A stretch of DNA of 64,000 bases from Boesenbergia rotunda (GCA_024364735.1 JAGFNQ010002612.1:327452-391451); one strand, 5' to 3'. Shown: positions 48,111 to 58,352, counted from the stretch's first letter. A program made the numbers and translations. Notes: a model not told the origin generated them from the letters alone.

Positions 48111-48370
48111 AGATTGGGTAACGTCAAATCTCGGGCGACAGGTTCAGTCTCACGGAAGTTTTCTATTAGTTGTCAGGGTAAATCGGGGAGCGCTAGCGGT
48201 GGGCAGTCTAGAAACCCAACGTTTAGGGATTCCCATCGCATTTGGGAAAAAAATCTATAAAATACGTCGTAGTTAGAGATTGAATCGTAGATGCCTAAGA
48301 TGATAACTAGTTGTCCTTACGCTACATCATAGCTTCAAGAGAAGAGAAATGATTAACGATGTTGATAACG
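48111..48370 (-). mobile_element. SINE family B copy B2
   Basis: Reverse-oriented family B with AAATCGGGGAGCGCTAGCGG, GAGATTGAATCGTAGATGCC and the head CTTACGCTACATCATAGC, which is very like the reverse of TATGATGTAGCGGTAAG at 16333. Confidence 0.7.
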
Positions 48371-48400
48371 TCGAACCTTATTAATCGGCAATTTTAAAAA

Positions 48401-48600
48401 CGTGGTTCGCTCGCCCCTAGCATCTTTGCCAATCCATCCCAAGACCAATACGGAAGAAGTAAATCATAGGGGCTATTAGTCCGAATGTTGTGGCTAGTGC
48501 GTGGAGAGGACGGGCACACTGACTTTGTCAGGTTTTAAGCCTCAAATCTTTTGATGGCAACACCCACGTACTAACCATCAGTCCATCTCATGGGAACTTG
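48401..48600 (-). mobile_element. SINE family C copy C1
   Basis: The 200-bp body is flanked by a perfect 20-bp target duplication. Read on the minus strand, it opens GGACTGATGGTTAGTACGTGGG (A-box-like within) and has a weak B-box-like GAGGCTTAAAACC. The 3' end lies at the left with a short T run. Homologues lie at 51146-51343 and in tower 2. Confidence 0.7.
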
Positions 48601-49845
48601 TTAATCGGCAATTTTAAAAATGATTAACGAGATTAGGTAACATCGAACCTCGGACGACCAGCTCGGTCCCATGGAAATTTCTGACCCGCTGTCAGTATAA
48701 ATCAGGAAGCGCTTGCGATGGGCGGTCCAGAAGTCGAGCGCCCTAAGATTTGCGTCCCATTTAGAAGAAAAAACCTTATAAAATATACCGTAGTTGATGA
48801 TCGAATCGTGAATATTTGGGATGACGATTAATCTGTTGGAACTTGGATGGCTAGAGAGGGGGGTGAGTGTAGCCAGACACCGAAACTTTAACACTTTTCG
48901 ATTTTCTGCACTTAACCATTTAGTAGCACAGCGGAAGCAAACAAAATCAGAGTATCCATAATTGAAACCCTAAGCTAAGAACAAACACAAGAACGCTAAC
49001 AAGAGGGTTTACATGGTTTGGGGATAACTTGCCCCTACTCCTTGGCGTGCCCGTAAGGTGGGCGATCCCTTGATCGTCGGCAGATCAAGCCCCGGAAAAT
49101 CCAGATAGTAAGCAACCTCCTTCTCGGTGGAGTAACCACTCCACAGCGTTTCAAGATGATGAAGTATAAAGTACAGGAAACACAAGAAAAATCTTACTTA
49201 ACACTTAGAACCACAAGAACACAAGCAAACTTCTCCCGAGCTCCACTCAACGCAGATCTCACGCAAGAACTCCCTTCTTCGTGTCTTCTCGCTGATGGAC
49301 TCGCCAAGCCTCTTGCTTCTCTTCCAATTGCTCAAGTAACAGATGGTTGATTCAAGGATCACAGTCGCTTGCTCAAGAGATGATGGAAGTAATCGCACAA
49401 GCAGAAACAAGAGTTGTCGCAAGAACAAAAACTGATCAAGTGTATGCAGCGTTGTTGTTGTTGAGACTTCTTCACCACCAAGCGCTTAAGTCCCTCCACT
49501 GATCGCCAGGTCATCTCACTGCAGCCTCCAGCTGCTCACCTGCAACCACCAGCCTACCACTAAGCTCTCCTGGACTCCCTGAGCTTCCCTCAGACCAGCC
49601 CCAGTCAGCAACTCCAGCTAGCGCCAGCGTCCGTTGCAACCTGAGATGACAAATGGACAAACCTGCTCTAAGGAAAGACCTTCATTGACTTTCCTTGAGT
49701 GTTTGAATTCATCTCTGTCACCTGCACACTTAATCAGAGCATTAGCACAGCAAATCAGCAGTGAATCAAGTATCAGAGATTAAGCGCAGAGAAATCAGAT
49801 GTGTTCAGACGCGATCAGAGCGTCTGACAGTGCATTTTGAATTAA

Positions 49846-50472
49846 AGTGATCGGTCACCGGACCGATCAGAGAGCCTCCTGATCGGTCACCAGACCGATC
49901 AGAGTGGGTTCAGACCGATCAGGCTCCATCCTGATCGGTCCCCAACGCTTAATCAGAAATCGCGATTTCTACGGGACCGATCACCAGACCGATCCCAGGT
50001 TGTGGATCGGTCACCAGTACGATCCACCCCTTTGTAGGGTGATTCCTTAGCTTCGCAGTCCAACCCTCCTGATCGGTCACCAGACCGATCAGGGCATGCT
50101 CAGACCGATCAGACTCCGTCCTGATCGGTCATAGTGAGGAACTCGCGACACTTGATCGTTCACCAGAACGATCCGAACAGTGTTCCAGATCGGTCACCAG
50201 ACCGATCAGGAGCCAAGCAGTAAGAGGAACCAAAACCCACTGCATGCTCCCTGATCGGTCACCAGACCGATCAGGAGCAGAGCAGTGAGCGAACTGCATG
50301 CTCCCTGATCGGTCACCAGACCGATCAGGAGCTGAGCAGCAGATTCCCAACCTCACTGGGTGCTCCCTGATCGGTCACCAGTCCGATCAGTCATCGCTGG
50401 ATCGGTCACCAGACCGATCCACGAAGGAGCACCGTGCCAACTTTCCTGATCGGTCACCAGACCGATCCAGGC
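49846..50472. repeat. Array of GATCGGTC-ACCA-GACCGATC palindromes
   Basis: About a dozen copies of the word GATCGGTCACCAGACCGATC occur at irregular 30-65 base spacing. Each is an 8-bp perfect inverted repeat with an ACCA loop, and some are extended outward by CT...AG and CTCC...GGAG. Variants include GATCGTTCACCAGAACGATC (50154), in which both arms changed together. Spacer sequence is not conserved. Confidence 0.9.
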
Positions 50473-50474
50473 AC

Positions 50475-50985
50475 TCCAACCTAGCCCTCCAAGCTAGGAT
50501 TTCATCCAACCTAGCCTTCCAAGCTAGGACCTGACCCTCCAAGTCAGGATTTCATCAACCTAGCCCTCCAAGCTAGGATCTGGCTCTCCAAGCAGGGATT
50601 TCATCAACCTAGCCCTCCAAGCTAGGACCTGACCCTACAAGCCGGGATTTCATCAACCTAGCCCTCCAGGCTAGGACCTGACCCTCCAAGCCAGGACTTT
50701 TTCACACCTAACCCTCCAGGTTAGGATTTTTCACACCTAGCCCTCCAAGCTAGAATTTTTCCACACCTAATCCTCCAGGTTAGGACTTTTCACACCTAGC
50801 CCTCCAAGCTAGGATTTTTCTACACCTAACCCTCCAAGTTAGGACTTTTCACACCTAGCCCTCCAAGCTAAAATTTTCTCACACCTAACCCTCCAAGTTA
50901 GGACTTTTCACACCTAGCCCTCTACCTAGCCCTCTAAGCTAGGATTTTCTCACACCTAACCCTCCAGGTTAGGACTTTTCAACAC
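50475..50985. repeat. Array of CCTAGC-CCTCCAA-GCTAGG hairpin units
   Basis: About 18 units of roughly 25-30 bases follow the pattern six-base arm, CCTCCAA or CCTCCAG, complementary arm, then GATTTCATCAA or ACTTTTCACA spacer. Arm pairs include CCTAGC/GCTAGG, CCTAAC/GTTAGG and CCTGAC/GTCAGG. In the right part the A-G and A-A types alternate regularly. Confidence 0.9.
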
Positions 50986-51145
50986 CGTGCCTAATCCCCG
51001 ATCAGGACTTAATCTCAATCATAATCATCAACCTAAACTAAAATCGGTGTCAACACCAAAACAACAATCAAGGTCAGACTGCATCAACATAATCATCCAT
51101 TCACTGCATGATAGTTTCCGGAGCTTTAATAGGCAATTTTGCTGG

Positions 51146-51343
51146 CAAAATGTGATTTGTTCGTCCTGAGTGCCCCCGCCAATCCGTCCCAAGGTCAACA
51201 CGGAGGAGGTAAATCACGGGGGCTACTAGTCCGGATATTTGGCTAGTGCGTGGGGAGGGCGGACACATTGGCTTTGCCAAGTTTTGACCCAGACCTCATG
51301 CTGGCAACACTCATGCACTAACTATCAGTCTATCCCGCGAGGA
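51146..51343 (-). mobile_element. SINE family C copy C2
   Basis: Plus-strand text GATTTGTTCGTCCTGAGTGC...GGCTTTGCCAAGTTTTGACC...CACTAACTATCAGTCTATCC matches C1 throughout. It is bordered by target words at 51124-51139 and 51344-51357. Confidence 0.7.
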
Positions 51344-51361
51344 CTTTAATCGACAATTAAA

Positions 51362-51603
51362 AAAAAATATGTTGACCAGGTAGCAGACGAACTTGGGGTG
51401 ACCGGCCCGACCCTACGGAAGTTTCCCACCGGTTACCAAGGTAAATTGGAAAGCGTTTGTAGTGGGCGGTCTAGAAGCCCAGCGTCCCAGGGTTCGAGTC
51501 CCATTTGGAAGAAAAATTCTTACAAAATACGTCGTAGTTAGGGATCGAATCGTGAATATCTGAGATAGTAACTAATCGCCCTCCCGCTGCACCAACCTGG
51601 AGC
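51362..51603 (-). mobile_element. SINE family B copy B4
   Basis: A full-length reverse family B copy: CCGGTTACCAAGGTAAATTG, GGGATCGAATCGTGAATATC and head CTCCCGCTGCACCAACC. It shows the tRNA-like B box (reversed GATTCGATCCCTAAC) clearly. Confidence 0.72.
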
Positions 51604-51621
51604 TCTTTAATGAGCAAGTTT

Positions 51622-51843
51622 GCCCCCACGAGCTGGCTCGGATGGTAAGACATCTGACTGCTTGCATCGGAGGTCTCAGGTTTGAGAGTCGCCAGTCGTA
51701 CACGGGGTAAAAACTTGATCTGCTGACTTAAATTTTCTTGACCTCAGGCGCCTTATTTCACCAGTAAAACTATAATTTATCTCCTTTGGATATTTATGGA
51801 GTCGGAATTAGAAGGCCACTAAGATGATGATTCCACTCTTGCA
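51622..51843 (+). mobile_element. SINE family A copy A3
   Basis: The 222-bp body starts GCCCCCACGAGCTGGCTCGG and has A-box GGATGGTAAGACA and B-box CAGGTTTGAGAGTC. A perfect 18-bp target duplication (51604-51621, 51844-51861) proves insertion. Homologous over its length to 15749-15978, including TTTGGATATTTATGGAGTCGG against CTGGACACTTGTGGGGCAGAG. Confidence 0.82.
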
Positions 51844-52280
51844 TCTTTAATGAGCAAGTTTAGCACAATAGCTTGACGTATAATCTCAATCGGCATTATT
51901 ATTATGCATGATGAGTGCCACCCAGTCCAAAACAAGTAACATGCTCTGTAATGTTAGTGACACGTGATCGGGGCGTTGGAAACGTGCTAGTTTTAGCATG
52001 CCTATGAGGCAGTGCTCACTTGGTTGGAGTAGTAGGAGTAGGAGTAGGAGTTGGAGCCAGTCATTTCAGTGGTTAATTTTATGCTGTGAGAGGAGCTAAA
52101 TTAGAAAATTATAATTGATAATTGTAAAGGATGATATTATTTTATTATTATTATTATTTTTACTTTCTTATCTGTTATATCAATAGTTTTTCTAATATTC
52201 AACTCAATCGTGTCTCAAGAGCGACCCGACTTGAAACCATACTTATCTAAGTAATAGTGTGGAGTTATCGACAAAGCACT

Positions 52281-52911
52281 TTGTTAATATATTTAAGGTG
52301 GTAAAAAACGATTTGTTCATCCTCAGTGTCCCCGTCAATCGGTCGAAGGACTAACACGGTGGAGATTAATTACGGAGATTACTAGTCCGGATGGTATGAC
52401 TAGCACATGGGAAGAATGAATATACTAGCTTTGTCATATTTTGACTACCAACCTCGAAGTGGCAATACTGTACGTGCTAGCCATCAGTCCATCCCTTGAG
52501 GACGCTTTATTAATGTATTCAAGCACCTAAGATAAAGCCCGTAGGGCCGCCTTGTTAATATATTCAAGGTGGCAATAAAGTGATTTGCTTGTCCCAGTGC
52601 ATCTGTCAACCTGTCTCAAGGCCAACACAGAATAGATAAATTACATGAGCTACTAGTTCGGATGTTATTGCTAGCATTTTGTTAATGTACTTAAGATGAT
52701 TCGTTTGTCCTAGCACCCCTACCAATCCATCTAAGGACTAATATGGAGAAGGTAAATCATGGAATTATTATATCGGATGTTATAGCTAGCACGTGGATTT
52801 ATTAATTAATGTATTTAAGCATCCAAGACAAAGCGCTTTATTAATGTATTCAACCGATCATCCCAGATTGAAAAAACCTCGTCAATCATTTTTTTTATTA
52901 AGGTATTCAAG
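52281..52911. repeat. SINE tower 2: family C copies with a repeated target site
   Basis: A word close to TTTGTTAATGTATTCAAG recurs at 52281, 52506, 52551, 52669, 52800, 52838 and 52894. A full-length family C copy (about 52308-52505) and two 5'-truncated ones (about 52572-52668 and 52691-52798), all on the minus strand, lie between them. The neighbouring AAGCACCTAAGATAAAGC also repeats (52520, 52817). The two short copies are cut at about the same place (GCTAGCA). Confidence 0.6.
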
Positions 52912-53468
52912 CATTTAAGTATTGTATTTCAAATGAATGAATGAATGATTTTTAAGTATCGTATTTCAAACGAATTAATGAATCATTTTTTTTAAATAGA
53001 TTTAAAAATGCTCTGATGAATTCATTGTGAGTTTTTTTTTTTAATTTATCTGACGAACTACGAAAAACTCGTATGAATCAAATCGGTCGATTAAAAATAA
53101 AATAAAAAGGTAACGGAATTCCCCTCACAATTAACTAATGGGAGGTCGAGATTCCATTTTGTGCAATGTTTATGCTCACAATTAATAAAGAGAGTATCTA
53201 GTGATTAATAGAGGGAGGTCGACTGCCTCCTCCACGAAGAAATGTCTTTTCAGAAAATTCTAACTTAAAAAAGGGGAATGTTTAAAAGCGTGCAAATTCT
53301 CCCAGGCCACCGTGGTGACAGAACGTACTGGTTAGTTCACACACCTTCTATTCACAATTACCTCTGGAATCATGTCAATGTAACATGGATAAAACAGCAA
53401 CGTAGTCGAATAAGATAAATCGTAGCACATTCAACTACTGAGAACGGGAGTACAATTTCAAGAATCTT

Positions 53469-55590
53469 TCAAGAATCTGTGTTTGATTGCTCCTTCCATA
53501 TCCGACCAGTGACTCTCAGCTTCAGTTCTTTCCGGTCACCGCCAGAGAAGAAGAGTGCCATGTTTCTTTGTATTATAAGGCCATCATGACTGTCGCGGAC
53601 TTTCCGGTGACCATCACGAATGCTGCGTGGAGTGCCTTCCCATATCAGTTTCCTGCCATTGCCCCCAACTTCAAGACTGTAACTGAAGTTCCTTGCGTCA
53701 TTCTCATCGCCCATGAACCGGAGAAAGGCCATGTATACAGGAGCCATTCCTAATTGAAAGGCCTCAAAGTGCAAGCAGAAATATTCACCGAAACAGTAAA
53801 AGACCTAAATCGCAACAGATACGAGTGAGAAATTTATTTCAGATATATCTGAAATTTAATATGATGATACAATTGCAGGATCGCTTCCTTAATTTAGGAA
53901 TCTGCAAATTATAAGGTCCAAGAAGTTGCAGTTCATGCAAGAATTGACTAAAACAAAGTTTCCTTTAACATGCAGATCTGGCGTTTAACAATCAAGATGA
54001 AGCAAAAAGTATAACAAATTGCAAGCAAGCATGATAGCTAGTGATTCTGGTGTTTAACAATCAAGATGAAGCACAAAGTAATAACAGATTGCAAGCAAAC
54101 ATGATAACTAGTGATTCTGGTGTTTAACAATCAGGATGAAGCACAAAGTAAAAACAAATTGCAAGCAAGCATGATAACTAGTGATTCTGGTGTTTAACTT
54201 AAGGGCCCTGGCATACTTACAGTTAGCATCCATGTTGCATTTTCTACTTCGCGTGGATTAGATTTCACATAACGATGATTGAAGGTACATCCAGTGTGCA
54301 TGTCTACTTTATGGTCATCTCTCAAATGAGCAACCAAGGAAGGAATATCCCCAACAATTGAGCACTCTGATCCTGCATACGGGCAGCCGTAAGGTCTGAA
54401 GTTGCACTGTGCTTCATGCTTGATCTTGCTGTAATAAGGAATGATTTCAGAACATCCCAAGCTGCTGTACTTGCAAGGAAGCTGAAGCGATTCAGCCACT
54501 TTTTCCAGCGCTAGACACCTTATATCCCCAAGCTCCTGTCTACATGTAGGGCAACGGTTATGCACCCTCGATTTACAAGTAGAGCACAGTGTATGCCCAT
54601 TACGACACTGCAAAAATATTAGGAATGATGATGTTAATATAGCAAGAGCAATTCAAAAAATTAGAGACAGGATACTAGTTCTTTGCAAAATTTCCCCCAC
54701 TAAATGTAAGTTCTCTTAGATTACTAATGAAGTTCTCTCATCGACTGGGCAGAGTGGAAAACCAACTACATAACTGGGAGCGTTCTACTAAATAGGATTA
54801 AGAGTGCAGCCGTCTATCATCTGAACAAGGCAACAAAGAAATAAGATACCAAACAGCAATATCTTTTTTCTCTTTTCTTAGCATGCTGGTGTTGATCCTT
54901 TCTTGACTAGCTAAAAGAGTGAGCAGACTTGAAGCTACCAAACAAAGGAATCAGATAGCATAAAAGAAGTAGCCTTTTGACTATATCAATTCGATTCAAA
55001 GTACTATCCAAGATCTATATTTCCATCAATGTCCGAATAAAGACAACAGAAATTATTGGATCCACAGAAAAACCACGCACACAGTCTGTTAGAATTCGAT
55101 GAAACGAAGTTGACAGTAGACGCATGCTTTCACATTGCAACGAATTGCAGTATGATCTTAGTATTTCTAACTCAAGCATTCCGAATCTTTTCTTCTTTTT
55201 TTTTCACAAACAGTAGCCAAAAGAAAACGAAAGCACGAGGAGCAGACGGAAAGAAACAACCACACTTGCCAACATCGTCACCCTCATCCATATACCAGAA
55301 AGACCAGAACTTCAACTCATCAACCCTCAGCAAATCTCGAAATCACCTGATCTCAATCAACAAAACCAGCCTGCAGGTCCAGAAATCAAAATACCAACCT
55401 GATGGATCGGGGGATACATAGAATTGGCGCAGACAGGGCATTCGAGCAGCTCGTGGACGCTGGTCTCCGGAGCGACCCCAGCGACGGCGGAGCCTCCGGT
55501 ATGCGGCTTGGACGAGACGTGCTGGGTGACCTCCTCCTCCTCATCCAGCCCGTCCGCTAAAGAAACGCACTCGACGCTATCCAACTCCAT
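53469..55590 (-). CDS. SINAT-type E3 ubiquitin ligase (Seven-in-absentia homologue)
   Basis: Three exons on the minus strand (55590-55399, 54607-54221, 53804-53469) give 304 codons. A C3HC4 RING spans residues 51-86: Cys51, 54, 65, His69, Cys72, 75, 83, 86 (ECPVCANSMYPPIHQ; CRNGHTLCSTCKSRVHNRCP TC). The SIAH-type zinc fingers follow (LPCKYSSLGCSEIIPYYSKI ... CNFRPYGCPYAGSECSIVG), then the substrate-binding TRAF-like domain (YFCLHFEAFQLGMAPVYMAF ... GLIIQRNMALFFSGGDRKEL). It ends WKEQSNTDS, shorter than SINAT1-4, which continue beyond this point in the family I recall. SINAT proteins ubiquitinate substrates in auxin, drought and autophagy pathways. Exon borders are GT-AG. Intron 2 holds a 70-bp minisatellite. 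Confidence 0.95.
53977..54199. repeat. 70-bp minisatellite in SINAT intron 2
   Basis: The unit GTGATTCTGGTGTTTAACAA TCAAGATGAAGCACAAAGTA...GCAAGCAAGC begins at 54041, 54111 and 54181, with a diverged first copy from 53977: about 3.2 copies with a 70-base period. Confidence 0.9.
54608..55398 (-). other. SINAT intron 1
   Basis: This 791-base intron has a GTTGGTATT donor and a TTTTTGCAG acceptor, and no element or nested gene. The plus-strand open frame at 55056-55421 is incidental. Confidence 0.7.
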
Positions 55591-55707
55591 TGACGGGAAG
55601 CAAGAAAGTGAGATCGAATCAGTCCCTCGAGCCTAGATTTGCCGATCGTGAACGAACCAAAAGGGGAAAAAAAGAGAGGGTTTTCGAGAAGAGACGACTC
55701 AAGAGTC

Positions 55708-55741
55708 AAGATCAACGCCACGCCACGCCACGCCACGCCAC
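55708..55741. repeat. (CGCCA)n pentanucleotide tract upstream of SINAT
   Basis: ACGCCACGCCACGCCACGCC occurs about 120 bases upstream of the start codon, in the leader or core promoter. Confidence 0.85.
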
Positions 55742-56539
55742 AGAGCGATTAAGTAACTAAATAAAGAAAAAAAGAAATAAAAAGGAAATAAATAAAAAAA
55801 TTATTTATTTATTTCCTTTATTTTTTTATTGATCAAATATGTATTTAAAAATTATTATGTATTACAAAATTTAGTAATAAATCTATAAATTCCCCTTTAT
55901 TAAAATTTGATTAGAAAAATGATATGCTCAGTTAAAAATTTCAATGAAAAGCTCAGTCAATGACGTGATACTTTGCATGCAGCGATTTCAGACGGATTCA
56001 TCGTACCTCTCAGGGTATAATATGATTCGAAGCGGCGGCCGGAGGCTGTCGATGGTGTCCAAGCGATAATCGGGCATGTGCATGTAAAATACCACATCAT
56101 TCACTGAACGTTTTATTGAATTTTTTCAATGAGTGTATCATAGCCCATTTGATAATTGTTTAGTTTTAAAGAACCCTTTTCTAATCTTCCAAACCATGAG
56201 TGATATAAAACAACTATCAAGAGAAATTGGATTTAGGGAGAAGAAAGAAGGAAAAAAAAACTTTAGTCCTCTTGAAGAAGTATTAGATTTCTTTGGAGAC
56301 AAGTGATAAGACATTGCTTTGGAGAATCAAGTGACGTTTACTTTTATGAAAGTAGCCAAATCTTAAATATTCTGAGGCAGGATTACGCTAGGAATACATA
56401 TCCAACTTTTGACATGAACTCGGAAGAAGGAAAATACAAAAGTAATGAACTACAAAAATTTGCTGGAAGTATAATTCTCGTTTCCCTATCTAAACACACC
56501 ACTACATCTGAAGTGATCTCGTGAGTAATAAATAGATGA
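55742..56539. other. Intergenic region SINAT / OXS3-like
   Basis: AT-rich, with no supported ORF. It contains the SINAT upstream region on the right strand sense and the 3' flank of the OXS3-like gene. Confidence 0.4.
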
Positions 56540-57061
56540 TCAATGAGAACAGGGATTGTTCTGTACAGGAACGTGAGGTAGTTTGCTGCTGCTGCTCTTC
56601 GATATCAAAGAAGCACAAGAATCAAGCTCAATTGGTGTGTGAGCAGACCTCTTGCTCGCACCCAGTCCGCCGGCATGGCTCTTGCATGCCTTTGTCATCT
56701 TTCTCTTATAAGGATTCTCTTTCTTGGGCAGGTCCTCTATGCTGCTAACTGCAGACAGTGATATGTGGGATTGTGATTTCCCTTGGTAGTGTTTGGACAA
56801 TCCTCTCCTGCAACAACCATTTCAGTCTGTCTTTGCAAATTTATTTTTTTTCACAATAGACTACAGAGAGTTTGTAAATACTCACTTGACAGGCAAATGC
56901 TCCATGAGTGCAGATAACTCAAAGAGAGCTCCATTTGGATTCATGTTTGCTGTCAGGGAAGTGGGAGAGGCAGCATCTGGAGATGATGAAGTTGAAATCT
57001 CTTCGGAATCATCGTCAGAGTTGCATAAGAAAGAGTCAGAATCAGAGAGCTGTTCACCCAT
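56540..57061 (-). CDS. OXIDATIVE STRESS 3 (OXS3)-like protein
   Basis: Two exons on the minus strand (57061-56886 and 56807-56540) give 147 codons. The first is acidic and Ser-rich (SDSDSFLCNSDDDSEEISTS SSPD) and ends ALMEHLPVK. The second begins RGLSKHYQGKSQSHISLSAV SSIEDLPKKENPYKRKMTKA CKS, the core block that defines plant OXS3/O3L proteins, followed by a variable Ser-rich tail. Family members are small nuclear proteins that raise tolerance to cadmium and oxidizing stress and are thought to act on chromatin or transcription. A TATATATA (57109-57117) lies only about 50 bases before the start, so the leader would be very short. No frameshift is seen. Confidence 0.9.
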
Positions 57062-57142
57062 ATCTAGACTAAGGATGGCAGCACTAATTCCCAGCTTCGG
57101 CTTGCTTCAATATATATAGCTCACGCTATATGGGCTTGCTAT

Positions 57143-57793
57143 TACTATTAGATTGCCTTTGGTAAGGGATAATTCATCCTATAATATAATAAAAAAAATG
57201 ATTAACGAGGGGTTTTTCCAATCAATCTCGAGCGACCGGCACGGCCTCACGAAAGTTTCCCACCGACCGCCAGAATAAATCGGGAAGCGCTCGTAGTAGG
57301 TGGTCTAGAAGCCTAGCGTCTCAGGGTATTTTAAAATTGTAATCTCGATTACATTATTACAGGAAATTTCCTACCGTCCTGTAATATAATCAAGATTACA
57401 TTACAAGTTGGATTCATTTATTTGGAATAATTTTAAAATTGTAATGTAATGGAATCTCGATTACAAAAGTAGTTCAAGAATTGTAATCTTGATTACAAAA
57501 CTAAAACCATGTAATCCGATTACATTCCCTACCCTCTATTCCCGAAACCTATCGGCAGAACTCTCCGCGGCCATGACCTCACCGGCCAGCCGGCGGCAAT
57601 CGCCGACTGATCGTCGCCGCCAATCTTTAATTACATTACAGGATGAATTACCTCTCACTAAATGCAGCATATGATTATCAAATATTACATATAACTCGTT
57701 ACCAAACATAGTAATGTAATATTAATTATATTATATTATAAATTTAATTATATTATAGACTCGATTATATTATCTCCTATCAAACGCAGCTTT
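57143..57793. mobile_element. MITE-like element containing a SINE B fragment
   Basis: The left end TTGCCTTTGGTAAGGGATAA and the right end, reversed GCTGCGTTTGATAGGAGATAA, are inverted, each followed inward by TATAATATAAT. The interior repeats inverted words such as GATTACATTACA and TGTAATCTCGATTAC. A second pair of inner ends (GGGATAATTCATCC at 57167 and GGATGAATTACCTC at 57641) suggests one element inside another. The target duplication is uncertain. Confidence 0.5.
57205..57335 (-). mobile_element. SINE family B, truncated copy
   Basis: GATTAACGAGG...CTCGAGCGACCGGCACGGCC...TAAATCGGGAAGCGCTCG is the reverse 3' half of family B. It ends abruptly at CTCAGGGT inside the MITE-like element. Confidence 0.65.
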
Positions 57794-58011
57794 AATTTAA
57801 TCATGTGGCTGGAAATGGAATCTCAGGTGTTTAATTTTAAGGCCTAGGGAACAAGACCTTTAATGGGAAGAGAGAAGTGCTGGCCCCATGTTGGTTCTGA
57901 AGGGTTAAGATGAGGTGCAGCTTTTGCCATCGTCTCTCTCCTTGTTTCATGGATTCTTAATAAAAATGCCTGGCCTTGTAATGGATAAGTTCTTTGAGTA
58001 GGATTCATCCA
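57794..58011. other. Intergenic flank of the gypsy element
   Basis: About 220 bases with no gene. The last five bases, ATCCA (58007-58011), would be the retroelement's target duplication. Confidence 0.4.
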
Positions 58012-58352
58012 TGATCCTGTCGACGAGCGTAGTGGAGTCGCAACCGGAATGACGGTGTAGCAATGTGTGACGTGGATGCTGACGGGGCGTCCTCGCGCAG
58101 AATGGCAGCGTCGTGGGGGGTATCCTCCGACCGAATGGAAGTGGATGTCGCCTGGTGCAGGGCCAACCGACTGGAGGTGAACCTGCTGAGGAAGATGACC
58201 GTTAAACCTGCCGGGAAGAGTCCCGACCAGGCACTCCGACGGTCAAGTCAGTACTCCGATGAACAAGAAAATAATGGAGCACTGGAAAAATGAGAGGCTT
58301 CGCGCGTGTATGTATGCGGGTATGCGTCTCTGATAATGAGGAGTGGAGTGGC

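Larger units (their letters stand above)
48834..51089. mobile_element. Solo LTR-like element with internal tandem arrays (2.26 kb)
   Basis: It begins TGTTGGAACTTGGATGG and ends GACTGCATCAACA, with inverted TGTTG...CAACA tips, and is flanked by the 5-bp duplication TAATC (48829-48833 and 51090-51094). Removing it restores a SINE. The first 1 kb is mixed sequence (ACACTTAGAACCACAAGAAC, and TCCAAGCAGG-like text); the second half is two hairpin-type tandem arrays. No ORF. No second copy of its ends was seen inside, so it reads as a single LTR or a coding-free element rather than a full retrotransposon. Confidence 0.7.
48621..51123 (-). mobile_element. SINE family B copy B3, split by a solo LTR
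   Basis: Family B sequence runs 48621-48833, stops at GACGATTAATC, and resumes at 51090 with TAATCATCCATTCACTGC...CCGGAGC, the missing head of the element. The gap is exactly the LTR element 48834-51089. Confidence 0.75.
47847..51861. repeat. SINE tower 1: stacked SINEs separated by copies of one target site
   Basis: A word close to TTTAATCGGCAATTTT occurs at 47847-47869, 48381-48400, 48601-48620, 51124-51139, 51344-51357, 51604-51621 and 51844-51861. Between the copies lie members of SINE families B, B, C, B (carrying a solo LTR), C, B and A. The best pairs are exact: TTAATCGGCAATTTTAAAAA (20 of 20) around the C copy, and TCTTTAATGAGCAAGTTT (18 of 18) around the A copy. Each new element seems to have landed at the edge of the previous one, using the duplicated target. 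Confidence 0.7.

Noticed and set aside
49846..50985. CRISPR-like array
   Set aside because: The genome is a plant's, repeats and spacers are irregular, repeats are nearly full palindromes and no cas genes exist.
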